A stretch of DNA of 64,000 bases from Ga0077527 sp964533495 (GTDB lineage: Bacteria > Pseudomonadota > Gammaproteobacteria > Burkholderiales > SG8-41). Below the pieces are notes generated by a model. It was not told where the DNA came from. It saw only the letters and a program-made list of their open reading frames with translations, and did not search any database. Below are positions 25,028 through 34,136 of the stretch, piece after piece; position 1 is the first letter of the stretch, and every line of letters starts with the position of its first letter. Both the position numbers and the translations under genes were made by a program. The DNA lies in NCBI GenBank assembly GCA_964533495.1, contig CAZHJU010000003.1:62001-126000 (forward strand), written 5' to 3'.

Positions 25028-26203
25028 ATGAATCCGCTCACGCCGCGCATCGGCGTCTACTTCGCGCTGCTCCAGTTGCTGTTCACGCTGACGTGGACGG
25101 TGTACCTCATTTTCCTGCCCCGCCTGGCCGCGGAAGCCGGCATTCCCCCATCGTGGATCCTGTGGATACTGGTCGCCGACCAATTGGTGTTCGTCATTGC
25201 CGACTGGCTGATGGGCACGCGTGCGGACAGAATGTCCCGCGTCGTCGGCAGGCTCGGTCCGCGACTGGCATCGATCACGCTGTTTTCCACGCTGGCCTTT
25301 CTGCTGCTGCCCTTCGCTGCGCCGCTGGCCAGTCCACTGCTGTTCCTCGCGCTGACCTTCCTGTGAGCCGTGACCTCGTCGGCGCTGCGCGCGCCGCCGC
25401 TGATGCTGATCGGCAAATACGCCGCGGCGGGCGCGCGGCCGGTGATTTCCGGGCTCTGGCTGCTCGGCGTCGGCATCGCCGGCGCGGTCGCGCCGTATCT
25501 CGCGATCGCGCTCCGCGATGCCGATGCGCGGCTGCCGTTCGCGCTCGCGTCGATCTCGGTGGCCGTCTCCGCCTGGGCGCTCGGCTGGGCCGAACGCAGG
25601 CTCGCCGCCAATGCCCCGGCCGCCGAAACGCCGGCGCGCAAACCACTGCCGATCGCGGGTTTTCTCGCCGTGGTGGCGCTCGCCGCGCTGGGCTTCCAGG
25701 TGCATTTTTCGCTGTCCTCGGCAGCGCAGTACCTGCGCTTCGTGCCGGCCGACCAACTCAGCCGGCTGATGCCGGCATTCTGGGTCGGATTCAACCTGGC
25801 GATGCTGCCGCTGACCCTGCTGATCCGCCGCCATGGCGATTTCCGGATACTCGCGGCCGGCACGCTCGTCGGCGCCATCGCGGTTCTTTATGCCGCCGGT
25901 GCGAGTTCGCTCGACACGCTGATCGCCGCCCAGATCGCCGCCGGCGCGGCCTGGGCCGCGGTGATGTTCGGCGCTTTCGGCGCAGCAACACTGCTCGGAC
26001 GCACCGGGCGCGAGGGTTTTGCCACCGGCGGCCTGTTCTCGATGCTCGCCTTCGCCGCGATGCTGCGCATCCTGCTGATCGCCACCCAGCTCAACCAGAA
26101 TGCGGACCTGCAGCAGGCCCTGGCCTACCTGCCCGCCGCCTGCTGGGGCGCGGCCGCGCTGCTGCTGTCACTCCTGCTGCGCGCCGGCCGCGCGAACGCC
26201 TGA
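25028..26203 (+). pseudogene. MFS-type transporter interrupted by an in-frame TGA
   Basis: Reading through one TGA (25364-25366, codon 113) gives a continuous 12-helix transporter of about 390 residues: MNPLTPRIGVYF... up to LALTFL, stop, then AVTSSALRAPPLMLIGK... in the same frame. In related transporters I would expect Trp at the stop position (LWAVTSSALRAP), so TGG to TGA is the simplest cause: a recent nonsense mutation or a sequencing error. Everything downstream is intact, arguing for a very young event. The 3' end overlaps the convergent GIY-YIG gene by 36 bases. Confidence 0.75.
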
Positions 26204-26515
26204 GGTCAGCACCAGCGCCAGTTTTTCGGCGCGGCTCAGTTGCTTGATCCGGTACTCCCGCCGGCTCGCCTCCGAACGGTTTTCCGCGGGCTCGGTATAG
26301 ATCAGCACCACCGGACGCCGTGCCCGCGTGTAATTCGCCGCCGCGCTCTTGCCGGCGTTGTGCTCGGCGATGCGCCTGCCGGCGTCTCGCGCAATGCCCG
26401 TGTACAGCGTGCCGTCGGCGCAGCGCGCGATGTAAACCTGCCATGAACCCAATGTCCGCTCCGCTGTCTTTTTGTCTTTCTTTCCGTCTTTGTTTGGATG
26501 CCCTGTCGAAGCCAC
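26168..26515 (-). CDS. GIY-YIG nuclease-superfamily protein
   Basis: 115 residues. The single GIY-YIG domain is seen as WQVYIARCADGTLYTGIARDAGRRIAEHNAG followed by YTEPAENRSEASRREYRIKQLSRAEK; the conserved Tyr, Arg, His, Glu and Asn are present. This is the small UPF0213/SLX1-like bacterial form. Role probably in DNA processing but unproven. The N-terminus is Lys-rich. Confidence 0.88.
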   Translation of the reverse strand: MASTGHPNKDGKKDKKTAERTLGSWQVYIARCADGTLYTGIARDAGRRIAEHNAGKSAAANYTRARRPVVLIYTEPAENRSEASRREYRIKQLSRAEKLALVLTSGVRAAGAQQE

Positions 26516-26520
26516 GTATC

Positions 26521-27084
26521 ATGCCGCCAATGAAATCATTGCGCCATCTGCCGCACGCATTGTTGCTGTGCCTTCCCCTGGCGCTCCATGCCGCGGAATC
26601 CCGCAACGCGATGTTCGGCGTCGAGCTCGGCACGCGTTTCCAGCTGCCGGCCTGCGCCCGCGGCGAGGACGCGCTGACCAGCCGCCACTGCCACAACGCC
26701 GCCCAGACCGTCAAAACAGCGCACGGTACCGAGGAGCACCGGGTGTTCTATCCGCGCCCGAAGGTGGTGCCCTGGGCACGGGGAGAACTGCTGGTCGAAA
26801 CCGCCGGCGGCGTCATCGTCGCCGTTCACGTCAACACCTGGGGCATCCAGGCCCAGGATTCCGCGCTGAAGGCGCTGACCGGGAAATACGGACAGCCGAC
26901 GCGCCTGCGCAGCGAAAAAATCGCCGGCCAGCGTTCGCGTTTCCCGTCGAAGTTCGCGGAATGGGAGCTGAAGGACCTCTGGGTGAGCCTCGACGGCACC
27001 ACCAGCACCGTCGACTGGGGACGCGTGACGCTGGCGACGCCGGAATACCGCAAACGCGCGGCGCGGCAGGCGGCAAAACCGTGA
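26521..27084 (+). CDS. Secreted hypothetical protein upstream of an amidase
   Basis: 187 residues with a signal peptide (LRHLPHALLLCLPLALHAAES). The mature part has two Cys (PACARGED, SRHCHN) that could form a disulfide and a pattern of short strands (RVFYPRPKVVPWARGELLVE, GVIVAVHVNTWG). I do not recognise the family. A second in-frame ATG at 26530 is equally possible. Its TGA overlaps the GTG of the amidase (GTGA, 27081-27084), so the two are translated together. Confidence 0.7.
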   Translation: MPPMKSLRHLPHALLLCLPLALHAAESRNAMFGVELGTRFQLPACARGEDALTSRHCHNAAQTVKTAHGTEEHRVFYPRPKVVPWARGELLVETAGGVIVAVHVNTWGIQAQDSALKALTGKYGQPTRLRSEKIAGQRSRFPSKFAEWELKDLWVSLDGTTSTVDWGRVTLATPEYRKRAARQAAKP

Positions 27085-28538
27085 CAGCCCCGCACTTCCT
27101 GTCGGCCGCCGCGGTCGCGCGGCGCATTCGCAACGGCAGCCTTCGCGCCGCAGACGCGCTGGAATCCGCGCTCGAGCGGCAGAAGGCGCTGCATTCCCGC
27201 CTCAATGCCGTCGTGGTAACCGACCTCGCCGCCGCCCGCAAGGCGGCACGCGCGATCGACCGCGCCATCAGGCGCGGCGAACGGCCCGGCCCGCTCGCCG
27301 GCGTGCCGATGACGGTCAAGGAATCCTTCGATATCGCCGGCCTGCCGACGACCTGGGGACTGGAGCGCCGCAAAAACAACATCGCGCAGCGTGATGCGGC
27401 GGTCGTCGAGCGGCTGCGCGCCGCGGGTGCCGTGATCTGGGGCAAGAGCAATGTGCCGGTGCTGCTGGCCGACTGGCAGACTCACAACCCGGTGTACGGC
27501 ACGACATCCAACCCCTGGGATGCGACACGCACGCCCGGAGGCTCCAGCGGCGGCGGCGCGGCGGCCCTGGCGGCCGGTATCAGCATGCTGGAATACGGCT
27601 CGGACATCGGCGGATCGATCCGCAATCCGGCGCATTTCTGCGGCGTTTACGGACACAAAAGCACTTACGGCATCGTGCCGGCGCGCGGCCACGCGCTGCC
27701 CGGAACCTGGGCGCCCACCGACATGTCGGTGCTCGGTCCGCTGGCACGTTCGGCAAGGGATCTCGAACTCGCGCTGCGGCTCACCGCCGGTCCCGACGGC
27801 GCGGAGCGCGGCGCCCTCAGGTTGAGACTCCCTCCGGCCCCGTTCCGGGGATTCAGGGGCCTGCGCATCGCCGCAGTGACCGGCTCCACGGTCGCCCCGG
27901 TCTCGACGGCCGTTTCGGGCGCAATCAACGCGCTCGCCGAATTCCTCGCCGGGGAGAAGGCGAAAGTCGACCTGGATCCTGCGCTGCCCTTCGACCCGCC
28001 CGAGCACGACCGGCTTTATGTGCTGCTGCGCCGCGCGGCAACCTCGATGCGTGCTCATGACGACGCCTCGTTCGCAAGGCTGCTGGAAGAGCGCGATGCG
28101 CTGGATCCCGCCGACCGCAGCTACCGCGCCGAGCAGGTGCGCGGCAATACGCTTTTCCACCGCGACTGGCTGCGCCTGAACAACGAGCGCCACCGCCTGC
28201 GCGCGGCATGGACGGAATTTTTCCGCCGCTACGACCTGTTGCTGTGCCCGGCCGCGGCAGGCACCGCCTTTCCACAGAATCCCGCGGGCCAGCGCTGGGA
28301 ACGCGTGATCGATGTCGACGGCAGGCCGCAGCCCGACACCACGCAAATCTACTGGATGGGCATGGCCAGCGTTTCCTGGCTGCCCGCGACCGTCGCGCCG
28401 GTCGCGATCGCCGCCGACGGACTGCCGGTCGGCGTGCAGATCATCGGCCCGCAGTACGCCGACCTGTCGACCATCCGCTTCGCGCAGCTGCTCGAACGCG
28501 AGTACCATGCGTTCCGGCAGCCGCCCGGCTGCCCCTGA
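27081..28538 (+). CDS. Amidase (amidase-signature family)
   Basis: 485 residues from a GTG at 27081. The Ser-cisSer-Lys triad is visible: Lys in GVPMTVKESFDIAG, the Gly/Ser-rich TPGGSSGGGAAALAAG (cis-Ser) and the nucleophile Ser in GSDIGGSIRNPAHFCG. Length is normal. It hydrolyses a carboxylic amide; the substrate is unknown, and it is not GatA (no gatCB nearby). It is followed after 29 bases by a Bug receptor, suggesting import and hydrolysis of an amide-containing compound, or uptake of the acid product. Confidence 0.88.
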   Translation: MTAPHFLSAAAVARRIRNGSLRAADALESALERQKALHSRLNAVVVTDLAAARKAARAIDRAIRRGERPGPLAGVPMTVKESFDIAGLPTTWGLERRKNNIAQRDAAVVERLRAAGAVIWGKSNVPVLLADWQTHNPVYGTTSNPWDATRTPGGSSGGGAAALAAGISMLEYGSDIGGSIRNPAHFCGVYGHKSTYGIVPARGHALPGTWAPTDMSVLGPLARSARDLELALRLTAGPDGAERGALRLRLPPAPFRGFRGLRIAAVTGSTVAPVSTAVSGAINALAEFLAGEKAKVDLDPALPFDPPEHDRLYVLLRRAATSMRAHDDASFARLLEERDALDPADRSYRAEQVRGNTLFHRDWLRLNNERHRLRAAWTEFFRRYDLLLCPAAAGTAFPQNPAGQRWERVIDVDGRPQPDTTQIYWMGMASVSWLPATVAPVAIAADGLPVGVQIIGPQYADLSTIRFAQLLEREYHAFRQPPGCP

Positions 28539-28567
28539 ACGCGCAATTGCCACAAAGGATCCGCAAC

Positions 28568-29542
28568 ATGCTGAAAACCGCCATTCACGCCGCCATGGCG
28601 GCGCTTCTGATTTCCGCCGCCAGCGTCTCCCACGCGCAGGACTGGCCGCAGCGCCCGGTGCGCATGATCGTGCCCTACACTGCCGGCGGCGCCACCGACC
28701 TGCTGGCGCGCGCCATCGGCGAGCGGCTGGGCGCCGCGATCGGCCAGACCGTGGTCATCGACAACCGTCCCGGGGCCAACACCATCATCGGCTACCAGCT
28801 GCAGGCCGGCGCGGCAGCCGACGGCTACACCCTGATCATGGGCGGCTTCAATGCCCTGGTGATGAATCCACTGCTCTACAAATCACTGCCCTACAACGTC
28901 GAGCGCGACCTTGCGCACATTGGGCTGGTCGGCATCTCCCCGCTGGTGGTCGCCGTGCACCCCTCCCTGCCCGCGCGCTCGCTGCAGGACCTGGTCGCCT
29001 ACGCCAGGGCCAACCCGGGCAAGCTCAACTTCGCATCCTCCGGCAACGGCAACCTGACCCACATCGCGGGCGAACTGTTCATGAGCATGGCCGGCATCCG
29101 GATGCAGCATGTGCCCTACAAGGGCGGATCGGCCAGCATGGCCGACCAGCTGACCGGCGTGATCCAGCTCAAGTTCGACACCCCGATCACAGCGCTGCCT
29201 TACATCCGGGACGGCCGCCTGCGCGGACTGGCCGTGACGTCGGGCAGACGCATGAGCGCGCTGCCTGATCTGCCGACAGTCGCCGAACAGGGCTACAAGG
29301 ATTACGACGCCGCGACATGGTTCAGCATCGCCACACGCAAGGGCACACCGCAGCCGGTGATCACACGGCTGAGCACCGAACTCTCGCGCATCGTGCAGAT
29401 GCCCGACATGCGCGCGCGCTTCGGCGCCGTCGCCATCGATCTCGCCAGCGGATCACCCGACGAGCTCGAAAGACTGGTCAAAAAGGACACGCAGCGCTGG
29501 GCGGCCGTGATCAAGAAAAGCGGAGTGTCGCTGGATCCTTGA
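28568..29542 (+). CDS. Bug family TTT receptor (3 of 4)
   Basis: 324 residues: signal peptide ending SVSHAQDWP, then QRPVRMIVPYTAGGATDLLAR, VIDNRPGANTIIGYQ, ADGYTLIMGG and QHVPYKGGSASMADQLTG. AGGATD differs from the commoner PGGxxD at the ligand-carboxylate loop. It sits 29 bases after the amidase gene and is probably in its operon. Confidence 0.92.
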   Translation: MLKTAIHAAMAALLISAASVSHAQDWPQRPVRMIVPYTAGGATDLLARAIGERLGAAIGQTVVIDNRPGANTIIGYQLQAGAAADGYTLIMGGFNALVMNPLLYKSLPYNVERDLAHIGLVGISPLVVAVHPSLPARSLQDLVAYARANPGKLNFASSGNGNLTHIAGELFMSMAGIRMQHVPYKGGSASMADQLTGVIQLKFDTPITALPYIRDGRLRGLAVTSGRRMSALPDLPTVAEQGYKDYDAATWFSIATRKGTPQPVITRLSTELSRIVQMPDMRARFGAVAIDLASGSPDELERLVKKDTQRWAAVIKKSGVSLDP

Positions 29543-29613
29543 TGCCCGCGGATTCACGCCCCGGATTGACCGGTGCATAATGCGCACTCACTTTGAGTAA
29601 ATAGGAAACAACA

Positions 29614-29958
29614 ATGCCAGCCACTACCCTCGCAAGCGGACTGATCATCGAAGACCTCGTCACCGGCGACGGCACGGAAGCCGCGGCCGGCCAGGAAGTC
29701 ACCGTGCATTACACCGGCTGGCTGACCGACGGCAAAAAATTTGATTCGAGCAAGGATCGCGACGATCCCTTCGTGTTTCCGCTGGGCGGCGGCCGCGTGA
29801 TCCGCGGCTGGGACGAGGGCGTGCAGGGCATGAAGGTCGGCGGCACGCGCAAGCTGACGATCCCGCCGGCGCTCGGCTACGGCGCGCGCGGCGCCGGCGG
29901 CGTGATTCCGCCGAATGCGACGCTGGTGTTCGAAGTCGAACTGCTCGCCACGGAATAA
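29614..29958 (+). CDS. FKBP-type peptidyl-prolyl cis-trans isomerase
   Basis: 114 residues forming one FKBP domain: VTVHYTGWLTDGKKFDSSKDR, FPLGGGRVIRGWDEGVQGMKVGGTRKLTIPPALGYG and NATLVFEVELL. All usual active-site aromatics (Tyr, Phe, Trp, Tyr) are present. No signal peptide, so a cytoplasmic folding catalyst. It lies 5 bases before the dienelactone-hydrolase-like gene. Confidence 0.95.
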   Translation: MPATTLASGLIIEDLVTGDGTEAAAGQEVTVHYTGWLTDGKKFDSSKDRDDPFVFPLGGGRVIRGWDEGVQGMKVGGTRKLTIPPALGYGARGAGGVIPPNATLVFEVELLATE

Positions 29959-29963
29959 GCGCC

Positions 29964-30662
29964 ATGCCCGGCCGGCACATCCGGATCCGTTCCTCCGGCG
30001 GCAACGGCGAATTCGACTGCTACCTCGCGCTGCCCGGCGGCGACGCGAAGGCGCCGGCGGTGGTGCTTGCTTCGGCGGTGCACGGCGTCAACGCCGACAT
30101 CTGCGGCATCGCCGACGAATTCGCGGCAAAAGGCTTCATCGCCGCGGCGCCCGACCTGTTCTGGCGTACGCTGCCGGGACCGCTGCCGCGCGGGGACGAG
30201 CGTGCCGCACAACGTTCGCAGCCGCGCATGTCCGTGCTGAAGGCCGGCGAAACCGACATCGCCGACACGCTGGCCATGGTACGCGCGCTGCCGCCGCACA
30301 ACGGCAGGGCGGCGGCGATGGGCTTCTGCTTCGGCGGTCCCTACGCGGTGATCGGCCCGAAACGCCTCGGTTTCGACGCCGGCATCGGCTGCCACGGCAC
30401 GCAGATGAAGGATTTCCTGCACGAGTTCGACGGCCTCGAAAAGCCGGTGTGCCTCATCTGGGGCGACCGGGATGTCGCCGCGCCGCCGGAAGTGCTCGCC
30501 GCCTACACCGAACGCGCACAACGGCAGCCGAATCTCGCCGTGCACGTGTTCCCCGGCATCCAGCACGGCTACATGATGCGCGAAAACGCGCAGGCCTGGA
30601 GCCCGCCGACCTACGCGTTCTCGATGGGCAAGGCGCTGGAGATCCTTCAGGATCTGCGGTGA
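29964..30662 (+). CDS. Dienelactone hydrolase family protein
   Basis: 232 residues, alpha/beta hydrolase fold. The Cys-Asp-His triad of this family is visible as MGFCFGGPYA, IWGDRDVAAPPE and PGIQHGYMMRE. The family hydrolyses dienelactones from chloro-aromatic breakdown and related esters; no catechol genes are near, so the substrate is open. Probably co-transcribed with the FKBP gene. Confidence 0.88.
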   Translation: MPGRHIRIRSSGGNGEFDCYLALPGGDAKAPAVVLASAVHGVNADICGIADEFAAKGFIAAAPDLFWRTLPGPLPRGDERAAQRSQPRMSVLKAGETDIADTLAMVRALPPHNGRAAAMGFCFGGPYAVIGPKRLGFDAGIGCHGTQMKDFLHEFDGLEKPVCLIWGDRDVAAPPEVLAAYTERAQRQPNLAVHVFPGIQHGYMMRENAQAWSPPTYAFSMGKALEILQDLR

Positions 30663-30690
30663 CCAGCCACCGCCTGCCGCTCACCCGTCA

Positions 30691-31455
30691 TCATTTACCC
30701 GTCACCGCCTGACCGCCTTCCTGCTGCCTGCCGATAAGGCACAGCAGCAGCCCCCGCTGCTCGTCGCGAAGCCCCGGCTCCGGATCATCGGGCGCCCAGT
30801 GCCGCTTGAACGCGGCAACCGCCGCCGGCAGCCGCGTCACGTCGTAACCCAGCGCCGCGAGCAGCAGGGCGTCATCCGCCGCCGGTGCCGGCGGCGGGTA
30901 GGGCGGATCGCACCACAGCCCGAATCCCGCCGCGGCAAGCCGCCGCCACGGAAACAGCGCGCCCGGATCGACCTTGCGCCCCGGCGCGACGTCGCCGTGC
31001 GCGAGCACATTGGCGGACGGAATGTTCCAGCGCGCGGCCAGATCGCCCAGAAGCGCGATCAGCGCTTCGATCTGCGCGTCGGGAAACGGCTCCCTGCCGT
31101 TGTTGTCGAGCTCGATGCCGATCGACGAGGAATTCAGGTCGCGATTGCCGCCCCAGTACGAATCGCCGGCATGCCAGGCCCGCTTCAGTTCATCGACGAG
31201 GTAGATGATGCGGCCGTCGCGCGCCACCAGGTAATGCGCGCTGACACGGGCCAGGGGACTGGTCAGCGTCGCCACCGCCTCTTCCGCCGTGTCGTTGGTG
31301 GTGTGATGCAGGATCACGTAATTCGGCCTGCGCTCGCCTGCGTTGGGCGAAGGACGCGACTCCACCGGCAGGATCGTGTAGCGCGGCAGCGGCGCGCAGG
31401 CGGACAATGCCGCTGCCAGCAAACCCGCCTGCCATCTCCATGCACGCCCGGCCAT
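30691..31455 (-). CDS. N-acetylmuramoyl-L-alanine amidase, AmiD-like lipoprotein
   Basis: 254 residues from the ATG at 31455 (GGGAGGTAGGG upstream). Lipobox LSAC at about residue 19. Zinc amidase_2 domain: VILHHTTNDT (His ligand), SAHYLVARDGRIIYLVDE, SSIGIELDNNG and NVLAHGDVAPGRKVDPG (His and Asp). It should trim peptidoglycan peptides from the outer-membrane side, aiding recycling. A predicted peptidoglycan-binding-like C-terminal stretch follows. Confidence 0.9.
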   Translation of the reverse strand: MAGRAWRWQAGLLAAALSACAPLPRYTILPVESRPSPNAGERRPNYVILHHTTNDTAEEAVATLTSPLARVSAHYLVARDGRIIYLVDELKRAWHAGDSYWGGNRDLNSSSIGIELDNNGREPFPDAQIEALIALLGDLAARWNIPSANVLAHGDVAPGRKVDPGALFPWRRLAAAGFGLWCDPPYPPPAPAADDALLLAALGYDVTRLPAAVAAFKRHWAPDDPEPGLRDEQRGLLLCLIGRQQEGGQAVTGK

Positions 31456-31552
31456 CCCTACCTCCCTTCTTCCCTCTTTCTTCTTTTTCCATCTTTGGCC
31501 CCGCCACCGCGGCGACTGTACCATGCACCCCGCAATCGGTTACCCTCGCCCC

Positions 31553-32182
31553 ATGAATTCCGCATCCCCGCGCACCATCACCCGCGAAGTGCTCAACGAA
31601 CTGCCGGTACGCCGTTACGAGGGCCCGGTCCATTTCGTCGATACCCCGGCGCTGCTGCATGCCGCGCGCACCGACATCCTCGATGAACACGCCCTCGGAT
31701 TCGACACCGAAACCCGGCCCGCCTTCCGCAAGGGCGAAAGTTACCTCCCGAGCCTGGTACAGGTCGCCACCGCGCGGGCCGTGCACATTTTCCCACTGCG
31801 CTACCCGGACACCCACGGCCTGCTCACCGAACTGCTCGCGGCCGGCGCCGCCAAGGCCGGCGTATCGCTCGCCCATGACCTGCGGACGCTGAAACAGCTG
31901 TTCCCCTTCGAGGACCGGCAGGTTGTCGATCTCGGCGTGATCGCGAAGCGCCACGGCTACGGTCAGACCGGCCTGCGCAATCTTGCCGGCCTGCTGCTCG
32001 GCTACCGCGTGCCCAAGGGCGCGAAAACCACCAACTGGGCGGCGCCGCGACTGACGCCGGCGCAGATCGCCTATGCCGCAACCGATGCCTGGGTATGCCG
32101 GGAACTCTATCTGAAGTTCCAGGCCGACAGCCTGATTCCCGGGCCGCGGTCAGGCCCCGGACACGGCCAGGCCGCAGAATGA
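31553..32182 (+). CDS. RNase D-like 3'-5' exonuclease
   Basis: 209 residues, a single DEDDy exonuclease domain: ALGFDTETRPAF (Asp and Glu), SLAHDLRTLKQLF (Asp) and YAATDAWVCREL (Tyr and Asp). No HRDC domain, so shorter than RNase D (about 370). Likely processes RNA or DNA 3' ends. The stop codon overlaps the next start (ATGA, 32179-32182). Confidence 0.87.
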   Translation: MNSASPRTITREVLNELPVRRYEGPVHFVDTPALLHAARTDILDEHALGFDTETRPAFRKGESYLPSLVQVATARAVHIFPLRYPDTHGLLTELLAAGAAKAGVSLAHDLRTLKQLFPFEDRQVVDLGVIAKRHGYGQTGLRNLAGLLLGYRVPKGAKTTNWAAPRLTPAQIAYAATDAWVCRELYLKFQADSLIPGPRSGPGHGQAAE

Positions 32183-33147
32183 TCCCCGCTGCCGGAACCC
32201 GGAGGACGCCCGGACGCGCCCGGTTCGCCGCCGCGATCGCGGCCGTTGCGCTGCTGGCGCTGGCCGGCAGTTGCGCCCGGATGCCGTCCACCGGCGTCAC
32301 CGCCATCGAATTCAGGCCGGATGCCGCGACCCGTGAACTGCAGAGCGAAACCGTCCGCGCGCAGGTGGTCGAGCGCAACATCGGCGTCGACCAGTTCAGG
32401 CTGCGCGGCCCTTTCGAAGCCAGCGTGCGCAGCGGCGAAACGATCCGGCTTTCCGCCAGGGAACGCATACCCGCCGACTTCTACATCTCGGCCCTCGGCA
32501 ACAATGCGCCGCTGGCGATCCTGCTGCACGGCTACGGCAACGGCAGGGCCGACCACGGCTACCAGGGTATGCATCTCGCAACCTGGGGCATCAACAGCAT
32601 CGTCCTGCAGTTGCCCAACCGCGGATCCTGGGTGGCTCACGGCCGCACGCTCTCGCGCATCGTCAGCTACATCCGCAAACGCCCCGCCCTTTTCCCCGAT
32701 ATCGATACCCGCAACATCCTGCTGATCGGCCACTCCTTCGGCGCATCGGCGGTGATCCATGCCATGGGCCAGGGCGCGCCCGCGGCCGGCGGCGTGCTGC
32801 TCGACCCCGCATCGTTCGGCAGCGGGCTCCCCGCCGCCCTCGGACGCGTCACCCTTCCGGTCATGATCATCGGCGCGGACGAGGCGGTGTTTCCCGCGCG
32901 CGGACGCGACCTCTTCCTGCGCAACGTGCGCGGCAATGCCGGGGAAGTGTCCATCCGCGGCGCCGGCCACGAAGACGCCCAGTTCAGCCTGGCCGACGAC
33001 GGCAGCAACGAAAAACAGCTGGCCTTCCTGAGCGCGCTCACCGCAGCGGCCATCAGCATCAGTTCGACCGGCCGGCTGGACTATGCCTGGCAAAGTTACG
33101 AGCCCGCAATCGCCGCCGGCCGTCTCTTCGACGCCAGAAAAAAATAG
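32179..33147 (+). CDS. Alpha/beta-hydrolase-like lipoprotein
   Basis: 322 residues. Signal with a lipobox-like LAGSC at about residue 32. Hydrolase features: ILLHGYGNGRADHGYQGMH (oxyanion HG), nucleophile elbow LIGHSFGASAV, and late His in IRGAGHEDAQFS. An acid is likely in IIGADEAVFPARG. Probably an esterase-like protein on the periplasmic side; substrate unknown. Translationally coupled to the exonuclease gene. Confidence 0.75.
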   Translation: MIPAAGTRRTPGRARFAAAIAAVALLALAGSCARMPSTGVTAIEFRPDAATRELQSETVRAQVVERNIGVDQFRLRGPFEASVRSGETIRLSARERIPADFYISALGNNAPLAILLHGYGNGRADHGYQGMHLATWGINSIVLQLPNRGSWVAHGRTLSRIVSYIRKRPALFPDIDTRNILLIGHSFGASAVIHAMGQGAPAAGGVLLDPASFGSGLPAALGRVTLPVMIIGADEAVFPARGRDLFLRNVRGNAGEVSIRGAGHEDAQFSLADDGSNEKQLAFLSALTAAAISISSTGRLDYAWQSYEPAIAAGRLFDARKK

Positions 33148-33178
33148 GGCGCGGCCGGAATCTCCACGGAGGATCACC

Positions 33179-34090
33179 TTGCATCGCATCGCCACCACCC
33201 GCCTGCTGCTTGCCGGCCTGCTGGCCGCCGCGGGCTTCACTTCCCAGGCCCGGACCGCGGCGCCGGCCTTCGACATCGAAGTATCCAGACAGCAGAGCAT
33301 TTACCACAGCCGCGGCGAAATCCGGCCGGAGGGCTACGTCATCGACCGCGGCCTTTCCGCATACGCGTTCGCGCTGATGCCCGGATTCGAGTCCGCCGTC
33401 GGCAACCTGGGGCCGGCTGACCGCTGGCTCGACATCGGCGCGGGTCGCGGGCAGGCCATGATCGACTACCATGCGCCGGCAAAGAACAATGGCAACGCCA
33501 ACGCCGCACCGCCGCGCCGCAAAGCAGGAACCGTGGCGCTGTCGATCGAGGACCGCCGCACGGAAGCCTGGCACCGCGTCGCCGCCGGCGTCGGCGCGGA
33601 TCGGATGCGCTATCTGTCCGACAAGCCGCTGGGCGACTTCACGGCCGGCGAACTCGGCGGCCCCTTCCAGCTGGTCAGCGACGTCATCGGCGGATTTTCC
33701 TACACCGAAAACCTGACCCGCTTCATGGAGAAAGTGCTGGAAGTGCTCGCCGTCGACGGCAGCTTCTACACCCTGCACCAGGACGTGATGTCCGAACACG
33801 GCAGCAACAAGCCGCATTACGCGCACGCCGGCTTCCTCACCCGCATTCTCGATGCCGGCAACAGGGACACCAGCATCTGCGCCTGGCTCAGGCAGATTGC
33901 CTGCGTCGAGGTCAGTTGCCAGTCCAAGAGCGGCTGGGTGCCGCCGATCCAGACCTACCGCGTGCGCAAGGTCTGCAATGAAACCGCCGTGCCCCGGCTG
34001 GAACGCATCCAGTACATCTCCGGCACGCCGCCGGAGCGCGTGTTCAGGTTCGCCGCGCCCCGGGACACGGACTCCGGCCGGGAACCCTGA
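33179..34090 (+). CDS. Secreted SAM-methyltransferase-like protein
   Basis: 303 residues from a TTG at 33179, chosen because ACGGAGG lies 6 bases upstream. N-terminal signal peptide (RLLLAGLLAAAGFTSQARTAAP). The mature protein has a class I methyltransferase motif RWLDIGAGRGQAMIDY and a later GGFSYTENLTRFMEKVLEVL segment. SAM is not expected in the periplasm, so either it binds another ligand or the signal anchors it with the domain inside. Four Cys near the C-terminus (CAWLRQIACVEVSC and VC). I do not recognise a characterised homolog. Confidence 0.6.
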   Translation: MHRIATTRLLLAGLLAAAGFTSQARTAAPAFDIEVSRQQSIYHSRGEIRPEGYVIDRGLSAYAFALMPGFESAVGNLGPADRWLDIGAGRGQAMIDYHAPAKNNGNANAAPPRRKAGTVALSIEDRRTEAWHRVAAGVGADRMRYLSDKPLGDFTAGELGGPFQLVSDVIGGFSYTENLTRFMEKVLEVLAVDGSFYTLHQDVMSEHGSNKPHYAHAGFLTRILDAGNRDTSICAWLRQIACVEVSCQSKSGWVPPIQTYRVRKVCNETAVPRLERIQYISGTPPERVFRFAAPRDTDSGREP

Positions 34091-34136
34091 CGCCGGGCAA
34101 CGGAAACCGCGCTTGCGGAACCGGCAGAGCGGACGG

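Noticed and set aside
25364..25396. Selenocysteine insertion in the MFS gene
   Set aside because: The TGA lies in a hydrophobic position expected to be Trp, not Cys, and the hairpin is short; nonsense mutation or error is simpler.
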